Positions 19,995 through 29,449 of a stretch of DNA of 64,000 nucleotides are shown piece by piece; the first letter of the stretch is position 1, and each line of letters begins with the position of its first letter. A model generated the notes under the pieces. That model had not been told where the DNA came from. It did no database searches and saw nothing but the letters and a program-made list of their open reading frames with translations. The translations under genes were made by a program, and so were the position numbers. This stretch comes from Hippopus hippopus (lineage: Eukaryota; Mollusca; Bivalvia; Cardiida; Cardiidae): assembly GCA_946811185.2 (NCBI GenBank), contig OX328102.1:18415194-18479193 (forward strand). Reading direction: 5' to 3'.

Positions 19995-20246
19995 GCCCGT
20001 CCAGGTAGCTCAGTAGTTAGCATGTCGGACTTGTGACCTGTTGTGAGCTCAATACCCGGTTGAGACAAACTTTCTTTCTGGCGATTTTTCACCTCTCACC
20101 TCTGATGCATGTGAGAAAGTAGTCAGTGTCTTGGAAAGAAAGTTGTGTCAGTACTGGTGTGAGAAAGCCAGGAAACACATGTGTAGGTGTAGTGACCGCT
20201 GTTATATGACCATAGCTATTAAAACGATGTTATACTCCACTTCATT
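19995..20246 (+). mobile_element. tRNA-derived SINE
   Basis: Head GCCCGTCCAGGTAGCTCAGT with box A. TGTGAGCTCAATACCCGG is the weakened box B. The body has AGTCAGTGTCTTGGAAAG, and the tail TATTAAAACGATGTTATAC. It separates the two duplicate units. Confidence 0.75.
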
Positions 20247-20480
20247 CACTAAGATTCAATTCCCAACTATTCTGTATACAATGAACTCATGTGTTGATCT
20301 TGCAAGTTAATTTATTGTCCTATAGGATAGTCTCTTGGTACAAATGTATCTGTATTTTTACAATCTCCTCATACAGAATAAAAAGTAAGATATGGAGGCA
20401 TTAATTATACAGGGAAACACTTCAACCCTCACCAGAGGACAAAATTTTAGACTTGTCAGTTTGAAAGCATTTGCTGCTTG
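20247..20480 (+). repeat. Local duplication, unit 2
   Basis: Matches unit 1 closely, e.g. GATAGTCTCTTGGTA and ATTTTTACAATCTCC, about 497 bp downstream. It overlaps the MITE at 20421, which therefore predates the duplication. Confidence 0.8.
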
Positions 20481-20644
20481 CACATGAAATTTGCCTCCAA
20501 TGATGGAATCTGTCTTTGAAATGGTTGAAAACATGGTGGGTCAGGGAAAATGCTTGTTGTCATTATTTTCTCCTTTTCCTACAATGTTTTCTAAAGCCGT
20601 CTTCCCTACTGTCATTTAAATGGAATATTTTGGTATAGGGTTAA
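20421..20644 (-). mobile_element. Family A MITE
   Basis: TTCAACCCTCACCAGAGGAC to TTTTGGTATAGGGTTAA. The hairpin is partly eroded (AAAATGCTTGTTGTCATTAT). Confidence 0.78.
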
Positions 20645-20721
20645 AGCTTGAAATACCTTCCTGTCTGTCTATTATTTACCATGAAAGTCTGCATGTACAA
20701 TAGTTTTGTTTTCATTTTGAA

Positions 20722-20929
20722 GGGCTTACCAAAAGCCAAAGCATAATTAATATGCTGATGCCAAATTAAATGTGGCTATGATTGTGGAAGTTGTCTTTGG
20801 AAGGATAGAAAACATTGAAGGAAAAGGAGAAAATGCTGGTTACCAGCATTTTCTCCTTTTCCCACAATCTTTTCAAAAGTCGTCTTTCTCAAGGCAGTTA
20901 AAAGTCATCATTGTGTGATAAAGGGTTAA
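20722..20929 (-). mobile_element. Family A MITE
   Basis: The B arm is weak (CTTACCAAAAGCCAAAGCAT). The centre AGAAAATGCTGGTTACCAGC is intact, and the right end is ATTGTGTGATAAAGGGTTAA. Confidence 0.8.
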
Positions 20930-20985
20930 ACAAAGAACAGAACACTATGAAACAGGATGTGAATATCATATTGAAAGTAATTGTT

Positions 20986-21573
20986 TCAAACAAAATTTAG
21001 ATTTGTCCAAACTGAAAGCTTTTGCAGATGATGCAGCAAATTTGACCAGATGTACAAATTTGTATATGCAAAAGACCAAAAAGTCATAGGAGTACCTTTG
21101 GAAAAGAACAAAACATTGCATTCGTTTTCGCAACCCTGAGGAAATAGTCGTTGAAAAAGTTGTTGGAAAAGGAGAAAATGCTGGTTACTAACATTTTCTC
21201 TTTTTTTCCAAAACATATGAGTCGTGCTCTGGCAAAAGGGGGCTTAATGCATCTCCGTAATCCATCATACCAAGAAACCCATCACATACTTATGGATCCA
21301 TAATAGCCACTTTTTTTAACAACCGACTCAATCATGAGGTAGACTGATCCTTTGACATGCAAAAAATCGACCAATAGCAAAAAGTTTCGGCCCAGGTCAG
21401 CCTGCGCGGACTGCGCAGGCTGACCTGGGTCGAAACTTTTCGCAGATGCATTAAGCCCCCTTTTCACAGAGCGCGGCACATATCCTTTCCTTTTTAAAGC
21501 ATATAACATAATTGATCAATAGTTATTTAATTTGTCACCTGAAAATGCTTTTAATTTGGGCCAGTATTAACCG
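20986..21573 (+). mobile_element. Family A MITE(s) interrupted by family C
   Basis: B-arm sequence (ATTTAGATTTGTCCAAACTG) and then a new A arm (CGCAACCCTGAGGAAATAGT) with centre GGAGAAAATGCTGGTTACTA. The copy breaks at 21217 and resumes after 21482 with ATTTGTCACCTGAAAATGC and AATTTGGGCCAGTATTAA. Two abutting copies are probably involved. Confidence 0.7.
21218..21480 (+). mobile_element. Family C MITE, intact type copy
   Basis: 263 bp with TA on both sides (21216-21217, 21481-21482). TIRs begin TGAGTCGTGCTCTGGCAAAA / TGTGCCGCGCTCTGTGAAAA and share GGGGGCTTAATGCATCT. The inner hairpin is CAGGTCAGCCTGCGCGGACT. TA duplication with such TIRs fits Tc1/mariner-type mobilisation. No transposase. 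Confidence 0.9.
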
Positions 21574-21648
21574 CTATCCTGTTAAATAAGTGAACTGAAA
21601 CCTAAAAGCTGATAGTAAAATCCATATTGAGGGTAAAATATCTCCTGA

Positions 21649-21747
21649 TCGGACAGGGTAGATGCAAGATCAGACTGCACATTCTGTGCAGTCTGGTCTT
21701 GATCTATGCTGTCGACAAGAGGTCACGCTTAGCAGCCTAAGGGTTAA
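21649..21747 (-). mobile_element. Family B hairpin MITE
   Basis: CGGACAGGGTAGATGCAAGA hairpin followed by GCTTAGCAGCCTAAGGGTTAA, which is the mirror of the 3010 copy's left end. Confidence 0.8.
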
Positions 21748-21824
21748 ATTTTGTCATCTGAGTTTAAATCTCAAAAGTATCAGCGATATGGATCAAATTA
21801 CTGTAAACCATTTTTTTTCCTGTA

Positions 21825-22053
21825 TTAACTCTTTACCAGATGACAAAATTCTAGACTTGTCCAAATTGAAAGCAATTGCAGACGACAAAATAATTGGGAC
21901 TCAAAAATTGAAATTTGTTTTGGGAAGGGTAGAAAACATTGTGGGAAAAGGAGAAAATGCTGATTACCAGCATTTTCTCCTTTTCCCACAATGTTTTTAA
22001 AAGGCTTCTTTCTCAGGGCCGTGAAAACCCGGGATTGTTTGGGAAACGGTTAA
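21825..22053 (-). mobile_element. Family A MITE, full 229 bp
   Basis: TTAACTCTTTACCAGATGAC to GATTGTTTGGGAAACGGTTAA. The hairpin is nearly perfect. Confidence 0.92.
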
Positions 22054-22533
22054 TACATGAAGAGAGAGAGAGTTGAGAAAACATAGTAGCAATTGGAGAA
22101 ATCGCATAATTCTTACCTATCATTTTATAACATCTGTGAAAGATTCATCTAAAGATAATATTGTTTACTTTATGCTTGTGGAGTGAGTGAAACACACAGA
22201 ACATTATTCCACTATTTTGAGAGCAGCTGATGACTGCATGAAACAAGACAGATAAGTGAAAAGTGTTAACAAGCATTACTGTAAACCATTTCATGTAGTT
22301 GTTTCTGTATAAGAAATTGTGCTTTTACTCTGAAATAATATTGTTGGACAATCTGTAAATAATATTGACAGACGTTAAAAAAAAACACACAAGAAGATGG
22401 GAGTAAGTAAACCTGTATCATCAAAATGCAAGTACAAGAAGCTGCAAAATGGTAAATATGTACAGTTATTATATTCTAATTTTGTTGAACATTGTATTTT
22501 TGTCTTGTAGATTTTTTTTAAAATTACTTTACT
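22054..22533. other. No gene recognised
   Basis: Non-repetitive. AGAAGATGGGAGTAAGT at about 22393-22409 looks like an ATG followed by a consensus splice donor, but nothing else supports an exon. Confidence 0.35.
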
Positions 22534-22577
22534 AAGTCTTCTTCTTTAGGGTCGCTGAAAGTTCGGGTAAAGGGTAA
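22534..22577 (-). mobile_element. Family A MITE, solo A end
   Basis: AGTCTTCTTCTTTAGGGTCG and CGGGTAAAGGGTAA, directly followed by another copy. Confidence 0.6.
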
Positions 22578-22807
22578 TTCAACTGTCTACCAAACGACAA
22601 AATTTTAGACTGGTCCAAGTTGAAAACATTAATTTTGGAGACAAAAAATCAAATGTGTCTCAAATGATTAGATATGTCTCAGAAAGGGTAGAAAAACATT
22701 GTTTGAAATGGAGAAAATGCTGGTTACCATAATTTTCTCCTTTTCTCACAATGTTTTTGAAGGCCTCTGTAAGGGTCGTAAAAACCCAGAATGTTTGGTT
22801 AAGTTAA
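22578..22807 (-). mobile_element. Family A MITE, full
   Basis: TTCAACTGTCTACCAAACGA to AATGTTTGGTTAAGTTAA. Moderately diverged centre. Confidence 0.85.
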
Positions 22808-23004
22808 TACTCATTGATAAGCCATATTGGCTGTGTTGAAAGATGGAAAATGTATGGTGTTATGTCTGATATTGAAAACAATTTTGACAGGAAGCAGATG
22901 TTTCAAAAACCATCTTGTATAAGTACCAGTATGTCAATTTAGCTGAACTTCTGATACACTCAGGTATTAAACCTTTACTAAACAACCTGTATTTCCTTTG
23001 TGTA

Positions 23005-23230
23005 TGAGCTATGCTCTGGCAAAAGGGGGCTTAATGATCCATGATACTAAGCAAGTCATCATAATATTGTGGATTCATAAAATCTGTTCCATTTAACAAC
23101 CTACTGATTCATGAGGTACAATGGTCCTTTGACATGCAGAAAAATTACCAATAGCAAAAGGTTATGGCCCAGGTTAGCCTGCACACTTTTTGCAGATGCA
23201 ATAAGCCCCCTTTTCACAGAGCATGGCTCA
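23005..23230 (+). mobile_element. Family C MITE, half hairpin lost
   Basis: TA at both borders (23003-23004, 23231-23232). It is 226 bp because the right half of the GTTAGCCTGC hairpin is deleted. Confidence 0.85.
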
Positions 23231-23238
23231 TATTCTTT

Positions 23239-23486
23239 AGTTATGCTCTGTAAAAAGCAGTTTTAATGCAAATGAAAAAAGTTGATCCGTGTTAGCCTGG
23301 GCAGTCAGCACAGGCTGACATGGGTCGAAACCATTTGCTATTTGTAGATTTTTCTGTATGTTCAAGGACCATTCTACCTTATGAATCAGTCTGTTGTAGA
23401 CAAAATGGATTTTATGGGTCCATGATTATGTGATGTCTAGCTAATTTTTTGTATCATGGAGATGCATTTTGGCAGAGCATAGCTCA
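23239..23486 (-). mobile_element. Family C MITE, inverted neighbour
   Basis: Opposite orientation to the previous copy, with 8 bp between them. The right border AGCTCA is followed by TA. Hairpin TTAGCCTGGGCAGTCAGCAC. Confidence 0.82.
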
Positions 23487-23564
23487 TAATGTATTTGCTA
23501 AAGTATTGTAAATTCCTATGGCAGTTAAAATTCTGCTCTGTCCTGTTAATTTTTATGACTGAGG

Positions 23565-23665
23565 AAAACACCTCTTTTTCAAACATTATGGGTGAAAAGA
23601 GGAACTGCTTGTACCTTTCTCCTTACCACAATGTTTACTACCCTATCAAGTCCTGTCATTTAGCC
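23565..23665 (+). mobile_element. Family A/A2 MITE, decayed
   Basis: AAACATTATGGGTGAAAAGA, GGAACTGCTTG and CCACAATGTTTACTACCCT remain. Confidence 0.45.
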
Positions 23666-23701
23666 TTTAAAGGGCTACAGGTGAAAAGAGGGGCTTTTAG
23701 G

Positions 23702-23762
23702 GATGGCATAGACCAAGGTCAGACTACATAGAATGTGGAGCCTGATCTTTGATCTATAGCTT
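23702..23762 (+). mobile_element. Family B hairpin
   Basis: GGATGGCATAGACCAAGGTC faces GATCTTTGATCTATAGC. Confidence 0.6.
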
Positions 23763-23861
23763 GTTTAAAGTTTATGCCTAGGTATTAAATCTTTTATGGG
23801 TTAATGCCTCCCAGATAAATCTTCCTAAGTTTCTTGGTGCTGACACAGCTGAGCCAACCTC

Positions 23862-24035
23862 ATAACACTACCACACAATCCTGAATTTAAATGGCTGTGA
23901 AGGAGAAGGCTTTTGAAAAAATTGTGGGAAAAGAAGAAAATGCTGGTTACCAGCATTTTCTCCTTTTCCCACAATATTTTCTACCCTATCAAAGACAGAA
24001 ATCATCACTAGAGAAACATTTAATTTGTTGTCTGC
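23862..24035 (+). mobile_element. Family A MITE, right-truncated
   Basis: ACTACCACACAATCCTGAAT, centre AAATGCTGGTTACCAGCATT, ending at TTTGTTGTCTGCAATTTTAG. Confidence 0.78.
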
Positions 24036-24228
24036 AATTTTAGTCATGTAGAACAAGGAAACATAATGGGAAAAGGAGAATTTGCTTCTGATTTTAGAAA
24101 TTTTACAATTTTCATAGGGTTTGGAGGTTTTTTTATTGTGTAATTTCCCAGGCTGTCACAATATTTTCGCCAGCTCTGTACAAATTTGCATTGAAAGCTG
24201 TCTTGTGTAACCTTCAATAACATTACTG

Positions 24229-24452
24229 AGCATTTTCCAAAAGACAAGTTTTAGACTCGTTAAAACTAAAAGCATCTGCATAGCACAGTTGTAAAATTGA
24301 TACAACCAAGCAAAGTTCTCTGATTAGGTAGAGAACATTGTGAGAAATGGAGAAAAAGCTGGTTACCACCATTTTCTCCATTTCCCACAATATTTTCAAA
24401 AGATCTCTTTCATTGGGTAATTAAAACACAAGACTGTTTGATAAAGGATTAA
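24229..24452 (-). mobile_element. Family A MITE
   Basis: The B end is worn (TTTTCCAAAAGACAAGTTTT). Centre GCTGGTTACCACCATTTTCT; right end GACTGTTTGATAAAGGATTAA. Confidence 0.78.
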
Positions 24453-24909
24453 AAGCTTTTGGAATATGTTAATGGCATTTGCCCACAGTTGCAATGCAAA
24501 GGGAGCAACTGTCAGGATGAGATGGGGGATTTGTACAAGGGAAGTAACCACTAATGAGTATTTTTAGGACATACTTAATGAGTTGTTTCCCTTACTAGAT
24601 TTTGGAACAGGATGTAGCATTTTACTTTTTTTTTTAACTTAACAGTAGTGGCTGTTTTGGCCTGTGTCAAGATTACATTGCATTGAGGTTATCATGGTCT
24701 ACATTGATATTCTGTTAGATTTAGACAATGGAATATTAGGTTTAGTTTTCATTCATGAAGATTTCCATGGGGGGTGAGAAACTTTCCTATTCAACCAGGA
24801 AAATGGAGGAAATAAAAAGTAAAAGAGGAATTCTTTAACAAGAAATGGATGCTTGTTTCAGTGTAGATTTAAATTTCATTTCCTGGTTTACAATATACTT
24901 TTTTACTCT
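24453..24909. other. No gene recognised
   Basis: AT-rich with no repeat family or exon identified. Confidence 0.4.
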
Positions 24910-25128
24910 CAGTCTGTACCAGACAAGAAAAATTTAGGTGTGTCGAAATCAAAAGCGTTTTTAAACTACATATTGAATGTTGTTCAAATGATAAGATTTA
25001 TCTCTAAAAATATAGAAAAACTGTGGAAAAAAGAGAAAATGCTGGTTTCCATTCTCCTTTTTCTACAATATTTCAAAAGCCATTTTTTTAGGTTGTAAAA
25101 AAATCGGGATTGTGTGGTAAAGGGTTAA
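24910..25128 (-). mobile_element. Family A MITE, shortened hairpin
   Basis: GTCTGTACCAGACAAGAAAA to GGGATTGTGTGGTAAAGGGTT plus AA. The hairpin is trimmed at GCTGGTTTCCATTCTCC. Confidence 0.78.
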
Positions 25129-25179
25129 AAAGCCATTAAACTGTACAATTAGGTTAATTAATTTTCAATCTCACTTGTT

Positions 25180-25451
25180 TAAGATCTTGGGGAGAAGGCT
25201 CTTACAAACATTGTGAGACAAGGAGAAAATGATGGAAATCTTCATTTTCTCTATTTTCAACAATGTTTTCTACCATTCCAAAGCCAAATCCCATCTATCC
25301 AATGCTCGCGAGACTTAGTTATTGATTGATAGGGCAGAAAAGAATGTGAGGAAGGAAAAAAATGCTTTGCACCAGGAATGTCTCCTTTTCCCACATTGCT
25401 TTCAAAAGTCTTTCTAAGTGGACATGAAAACATAGGATTGTTCAAGGGTTA
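25180..25451. mobile_element. Two truncated family A MITEs face to face
   Basis: The first (+) runs GGAGAAGGCTCTTACAAACA to CCATTCCAAAGCCAAATCCC. The second (-) runs AGGGCAGAAAAGAATGTGAG to ATAGGATTGTTCAAGGGTTA. A arms lie at both outer sides. Confidence 0.65.
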
Positions 25452-25650
25452 GATTTGGTGGTACTGTAATGTACTATTTAGTACTGTCAGTTAGTCATAA
25501 AAGCTGCACAGTCTGCCTGTACCAATTGGCATTTACTTGTTTTTCCTGACAGTTTGATTGCAAAAATGTCTGAAGATGAAACACTTAATTGTGGCAGCCA
25601 TGACATAGGCCCATAGGTGGGTACTCAGAATTTGACTGCAATTTTGGCCT

Positions 25651-25881
25651 TTAAGCCTTTACCACACAACAAAAACTTTAGACTTGTCCAAACCCAAAGC
25701 ATTTGCAGACGAAAAATTTAAAGTAAATTAGAATTGTGGCAGTTGACTCTGATAGGATAAAAAACATTGTGGGAAAAGGAGAAAATGCTAGTTACCAGCA
25801 TTTTCTCCTTTTCCCATAATATTTTCAAAAGTCGTCTTTCTCAAGGTTGTTAAAAGTCAGGATGGTGTGGTAAAGGATTAA
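25651..25881 (-). mobile_element. Family A MITE, train member 1
   Basis: TTAAGCCTTTACCACACAAC to GATGGTGTGGTAAAGGATTAA. Its right TTAA (25878-25881) is also the left TTAA of the next copy. Confidence 0.92.
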
Positions 25882-26107
25882 CCTTTTACCACACAAACTG
25901 TAGTTTTAGTGATCCAGTGACAGAAAGGCCTTTGAAATCAATGTGGGAAAAGGAGAAAATGCTGGTAACCAGCATTTTCTCCTTTTCCCACAATGATTTC
26001 TACCCTTGCAAAGAGAGAAACCATCATTTTGGCTTATTCTAATTTGTTGTCTGCAAATGCTTTGAAATTGGACAATTCTAGAAATTTGTTCTTTGGTAAA
26101 GACTTAA
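25878..26107 (+). mobile_element. Family A MITE, train member 2
   Basis: Shares its left TTAA with the previous copy and its right TTAA (26104-26107) with the next. Hairpin AGAAAATGCTGGTAACCAGC intact. Confidence 0.92.
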
Positions 26108-26296
26108 CCCATAACCAAAAAATCCACTCTCTTTAATACCTCCAGGCAGAAGGCCCTTGAAATATTGTGGGAACAGGCAAAAGTAACTGCAACCAGTATT
26201 TTATCCTTTTCTCAGTGTGTTTCCTTCCCATTGATAGACAAATTTCTTGTTTGAGCTTCAGCTAATTTGTTGTCTGCAAATACTTTCAATTTGTTG
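26104..26296 (+). mobile_element. Family A MITE, train member 3
   Basis: TTAACCCATAACCAAAAAAT to TTGTCTGCAAATACTTTCAA; the right end is replaced by a SINE fragment. Confidence 0.82.
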
Positions 26297-26480
26297 AAGG
26301 CCCCAGGTTTGAATACCACTCAAAGTTTTGGGTCTTTCTAGGGAATGTCCCTGAGCAAGACACTTCAGAGCCCTAGCCTAGAGCTGATGGAAGCCAGGAC
26401 ATAAGGGAACAGGCAAGCTTATGCTGTGATATGACTGAAATAATGTCGATAGTGGCATAAAACGCTATTCAATCAAAGCA
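26297..26480 (+). mobile_element. SINE fragment with central domain
   Basis: GGTTTGAATACC is box-B-like. GAGCAAGACACTTCAGAGCC is a conserved-looking core, and the tail ATATGACTGAAATAATGTCG then TTCAATCAAAG matches other SINEs here. The head is truncated. Confidence 0.65.
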
Positions 26481-26586
26481 AATGAGTATCTAGCTAATGA
26501 TGGAGTCTGCTGTTGAGACTTACTCTGGCTGATCTTGGCTTGCGCCACCCACAAAAGATCACTTGTGTTGCCCTTGACAGTGAAGC

Positions 26587-26833
26587 TTAACTCTTATCCA
26601 CGCAATGTCCAGTGTTTTAATGAACCTCAAGAAAGATGCTGTTTAAAAACATACTGGGAAAAGTAGAAAATGCAGCTACCCAGCATTTTCTCCTTGTCCC
26701 ATTATGTTTTCTATCCTTCCTTAAAATCCTTTCAAGGACAAATTCCAACATGTGAGCTGCATTTAAATTTTATGATTGGCAATGTTTTCCAAATTTGATA
26801 AGTCTAGAATTTTGTTGCCTGGTACAGGGTTGA
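26587..26833 (+). mobile_element. Family A MITE, enlarged
   Basis: TTAACTCTTATCCACGCAAT to TTGCCTGGTACAGGGTTGA. About 18 extra bp lie in the B arm (CCTTCCTTAAAATCCTTTC). Confidence 0.82.
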
Positions 26834-27010
26834 TGTGACTGAAGATGGCACCCAAGACCTGCATGATGACCTTAGAAAACCCATAAAGGTTATTTGAGGC
26901 TGACACCTCCAAGGGTGACATGACTTCTGTCTTGACTTTCATTATGACATGTCTTGACTTTCACAGTTTCATTATCTCTTTCCATACCATAGACAACACT
27001 AGAAGCTTTT

Positions 27011-27078
27011 GTGGACAGTGTAGATCAAGATCAGACTGCACAGAAGTTGCAGTCTGATCTCTGATCTACACTGTCCAC
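27011..27078 (+). mobile_element. Family B hairpin, near-perfect
   Basis: GTGGACAGTGTAGATCAAGA and complement. Flanks AGAAGCTTTT and GCAGAACTGTAT also match the 9717 copy, so the conserved unit is longer than the hairpin. Confidence 0.85.
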
Positions 27079-27251
27079 TGTTGGGCTATTATTATGACCA
27101 AACTGTCTCTTGATCTTGCAGCAGAACTGTATTTGTAGCCTTTGAGAAAATGCAATTTATCTATTCAGTAATGAAAGAGTTACTTGGCGGTAGTGAAGGA
27201 GACACTTCCACTTATCTGCAAGCAAAGTCTACTTTCAAGTTTAGAAAAGAT

Positions 27252-27362
27252 AGAATGGATGGATGGATGGATGGATGAATGGATGAATATACAGGTGGGT
27301 AGATGGCTGGATGGCTTGATGGATGGATGGATAGATAGACAGGTGGGGAGATGGATTTGTTA
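27252..27362. repeat. (GGAT)n-type microsatellite
   Basis: Imperfect GGAT/GGTG repeats, e.g. GGATGGATGGATGGATGAAT. Confidence 0.9.
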
Positions 27363-27465
27363 GGAGTGGATGAATTATGAGAGTGGATGGCAAATTTGTC
27401 CATCTTTGATCAACGTTCAGGACTGTTTTATGTAATTGTCATGCACTGTATTTATAAAAACAAAA

Positions 27466-27605
27466 GAGTCCTGCTTGGCTCAGTAGTAAAGTGAAGGACT
27501 CCTAACCAGGAGACTCCAGGTTCAAGCCTCACTAGAAGCACCGAGTTTTTCATGGGAGTAGACAGGTATTTACTGGACCTTTTTGACCATCACAAGCAAA
27601 TAACA
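27466..27605 (+). mobile_element. tRNA-like SINE head of another family
   Basis: Box A TGGCTCAGTAG (27475-27485) and box B GGTTCAAGCCT (27519-27529) at tRNA spacing. The acceptor halves do not pair, so this is not an intact tRNA. Downstream TTTACTGGACCTTTTTGACC is unlike the main SINE body. Confidence 0.55.
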
Positions 27606-27821
27606 TTGCATATAAAAAGTACTTTCATTAACTTTTCTGCTTGTCAGCAGACAAGTGCCAAGCAAAGACCTACTTATCTGACGGACTAAATATACAAATC
27701 AGACAAGTGGGATATATAATTCCACACTGCTGCTCAAGCAATTGCTCTTTTCTGTACAATACGAGAAGCTGTCAGATGCAAGGGCATAAAAAGTTTTGTA
27801 ATTGGATGGTCGATTATCTGT

Positions 27822-28061
27822 TTAACCCCTTACCAAACAATATCTAGTTATAATGACCCTATGGAAGAGGCTTTTTGAAAATACTGTGTGAAAAGGAGAA
27901 AATGCTGGTAACCAGCATTTCCAGTGCTTTTCCAACAAAGCTTTTGTTCTCTTTCAAATCTAAATTTAGTCATTTGAGCCCCAGTTATTTTGTCATCGGC
28001 AAATGCTTTCAATTCAGACAATTACCAGTAATTCTATAACTTTGTTGTGTAGTAAAGGGAT
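27822..28061 (+). mobile_element. Family A MITE
   Basis: TTAACCCCTTACCAAACAAT to TTGTTGTGTAGTAAAGGGA. The right TTAA is lost at the junction with the next copy. Confidence 0.82.
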
Positions 28062-28582
28062 CTTCACCACAAAATAAAATGTTAGCCCTGGTAGCTCAGT
28101 CGGTAGCATGCAGGACTTGAGAATGGGGTCGTGGGTTCAATCCCTGGATCGGCCAATTTCTTTCCGAGGATTGATGATGGCCATTGTGACAGGATTCATT
28201 CCTCTCCCACCGCTGACCATTGATACGACAATGATTATGTGGGAAAGCAGCCAGAGGCTTGGAAAGAAAATTGTGCAGAGTACTGGTAAAAGAGACTCCA
28301 GAAAAGCATGGATAGGTGCACTGGCCGCCGCGATATAACTGAAATAATGTTGAAAACGGCGTTAAACACCAAAACAATCAATCAATCCTAGAGAAAGCAT
28401 TTGAAGATGACAAAATCAATTTGGGTTCTAATGATGGCTTTTTTTTTTTTAAAGAGTAGAAAACATTGTGGGAAGAGGAGAAAATGCTGGTTACCAGCAT
28501 TTTCTCTTTTTCCCAAAGGGTTTTCCTATTAACCTTCTTCCTCAGGCTTGTTGAAATATGGGATTGTGTGGTTATCTGTTAA
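28062..28582 (-). mobile_element. Family A MITE split by a SINE
   Basis: The B tip TCTTCACCACAAAATAAAAT lies left of the SINE, and GAGAAAGCATTTGAAGATGA plus the centre and A end (GGATTGTGTGGTTATCTGTTAA) lie right of it. Removing 28085-28387 restores a normal-length copy. Confidence 0.8.
28085..28387 (+). mobile_element. tRNA-derived SINE, full length
   Basis: Box A TAGCTCAGTCGG and box B GGTTCAATCCC. The body has TTTCCGAGGATTGATGATGG, CCAGAGGCTTGGAAAG and CTCCAGAAAAGCATGG. The tail is CAATCAATCAATC. Inserted in the MITE above. Confidence 0.92.
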
Positions 28583-29199
28583 CCCTTTACCACATAAAAA
28601 AAAAATTTAGACATATCTGAATTGAAAGCATTTTGTTGATGAAGAATTTGATGTAGCTCAAATAATTGAATTTGCCTTTAACTCTTTACCAAACGACAAA
28701 TTGTTGGACTGGTCCAAATTCAAAGCATTTGCAGACAACAAAATCAGTGTGACTGAAAAAATTAAACTTGGGTTGAGAAGGGTAGAAAACATTGTGGGAA
28801 AAGGAGAAAATGCTGGTTACCAGCATTTTCTCCTTTACCCACAATGTTTTCAAAAGGCTTCTTTTACAGGGTCGTTAAAAGTCGGGATTGTGTGGTAATG
28901 GGTTAACAGAGAAGAAAGCATTTTGGGAAAAGAAGAAAATGCTGGTTGCAGTTTTGATTGGAGACAGGGTCTCCTACCCGTGTGCTTGTTTTCTCAGAAT
29001 GAGGAAGATGATCTTTACTGGATTCAAAGAAAGATAATGCTTACCAGCATTTTCTCCTTTTTCTCCTAATATTTTCAACCCTATTAAAAACAGAAATCAT
29101 CATCTGAGCTTCAGCATTTTTTCTCCTTTTCCCAAAATGATTTCAAAAGCCTACTTCCTCAAGGGCGTTAAAACTCAGCATTGTGTGGTAAAGGGTTAA
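28579..29199 (-). mobile_element. Family A MITE(s) containing another copy
   Basis: TTAACCCTTTACCACATAAA and its B arm run to TTTGCC at 28677. A complete copy follows, then the outer copy resumes at 28907 with GAGAAGAAAGCATTTTGGGA and AAAATGCTGGTTGCAG. From about 28960 the rest is rearranged, with more hairpin halves, and ends CATTGTGTGGTAAAGGGTTAA at 29199. Confidence 0.75.
28678..28906 (-). mobile_element. Family A MITE, full 229 bp, nested
   Basis: TTAACTCTTTACCAAACGAC to GATTGTGTGGTAATGGGTTAA, with TTAA both sides. It sits within the B arm of the copy starting 28579. Confidence 0.92.
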
Positions 29200-29228
29200 A
29201 TACATTACAATTGTAAAGTTGCATGTTT

Positions 29229-29425
29229 ATAAACCCTTGACCACACAACAGAATATTAGACTTGTCTAAAGTGAACACATTTGCAGATGATAAATCAGAT
29301 ACTGTTGAAATGATGGGAAAAAGCGGAAATACCTATTTCTAGCATTATTTCTGTTCCCCAGTCCCCACAACGTTCTCAAAAGCCCTCTTTCTGCGGGTCT
29401 TCAAAACACGGTTGTCAGTCAAATA
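29229..29425 (-). mobile_element. Family A MITE, eroded
   Basis: AACCCTTGACCACACAACAG, B arm ACATTTGCAGATGATAAATC, and A arm GGGTCTTCAAAACACGG. Most of the hairpin is gone. Confidence 0.65.
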
Positions 29426-29449
29426 CATTACAACTGTATAGTTGCATCA

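Noticed and set aside
22393..22409. ATGGGAGTAAGT as a first exon joined to 36861
   Set aside because: Phase would fit, but two codons and a 14-kb intron with no other support are not enough.
27212..27403. Minus-strand frame rich in HPSIHPS
   Set aside because: Translation of the GGAT microsatellite.
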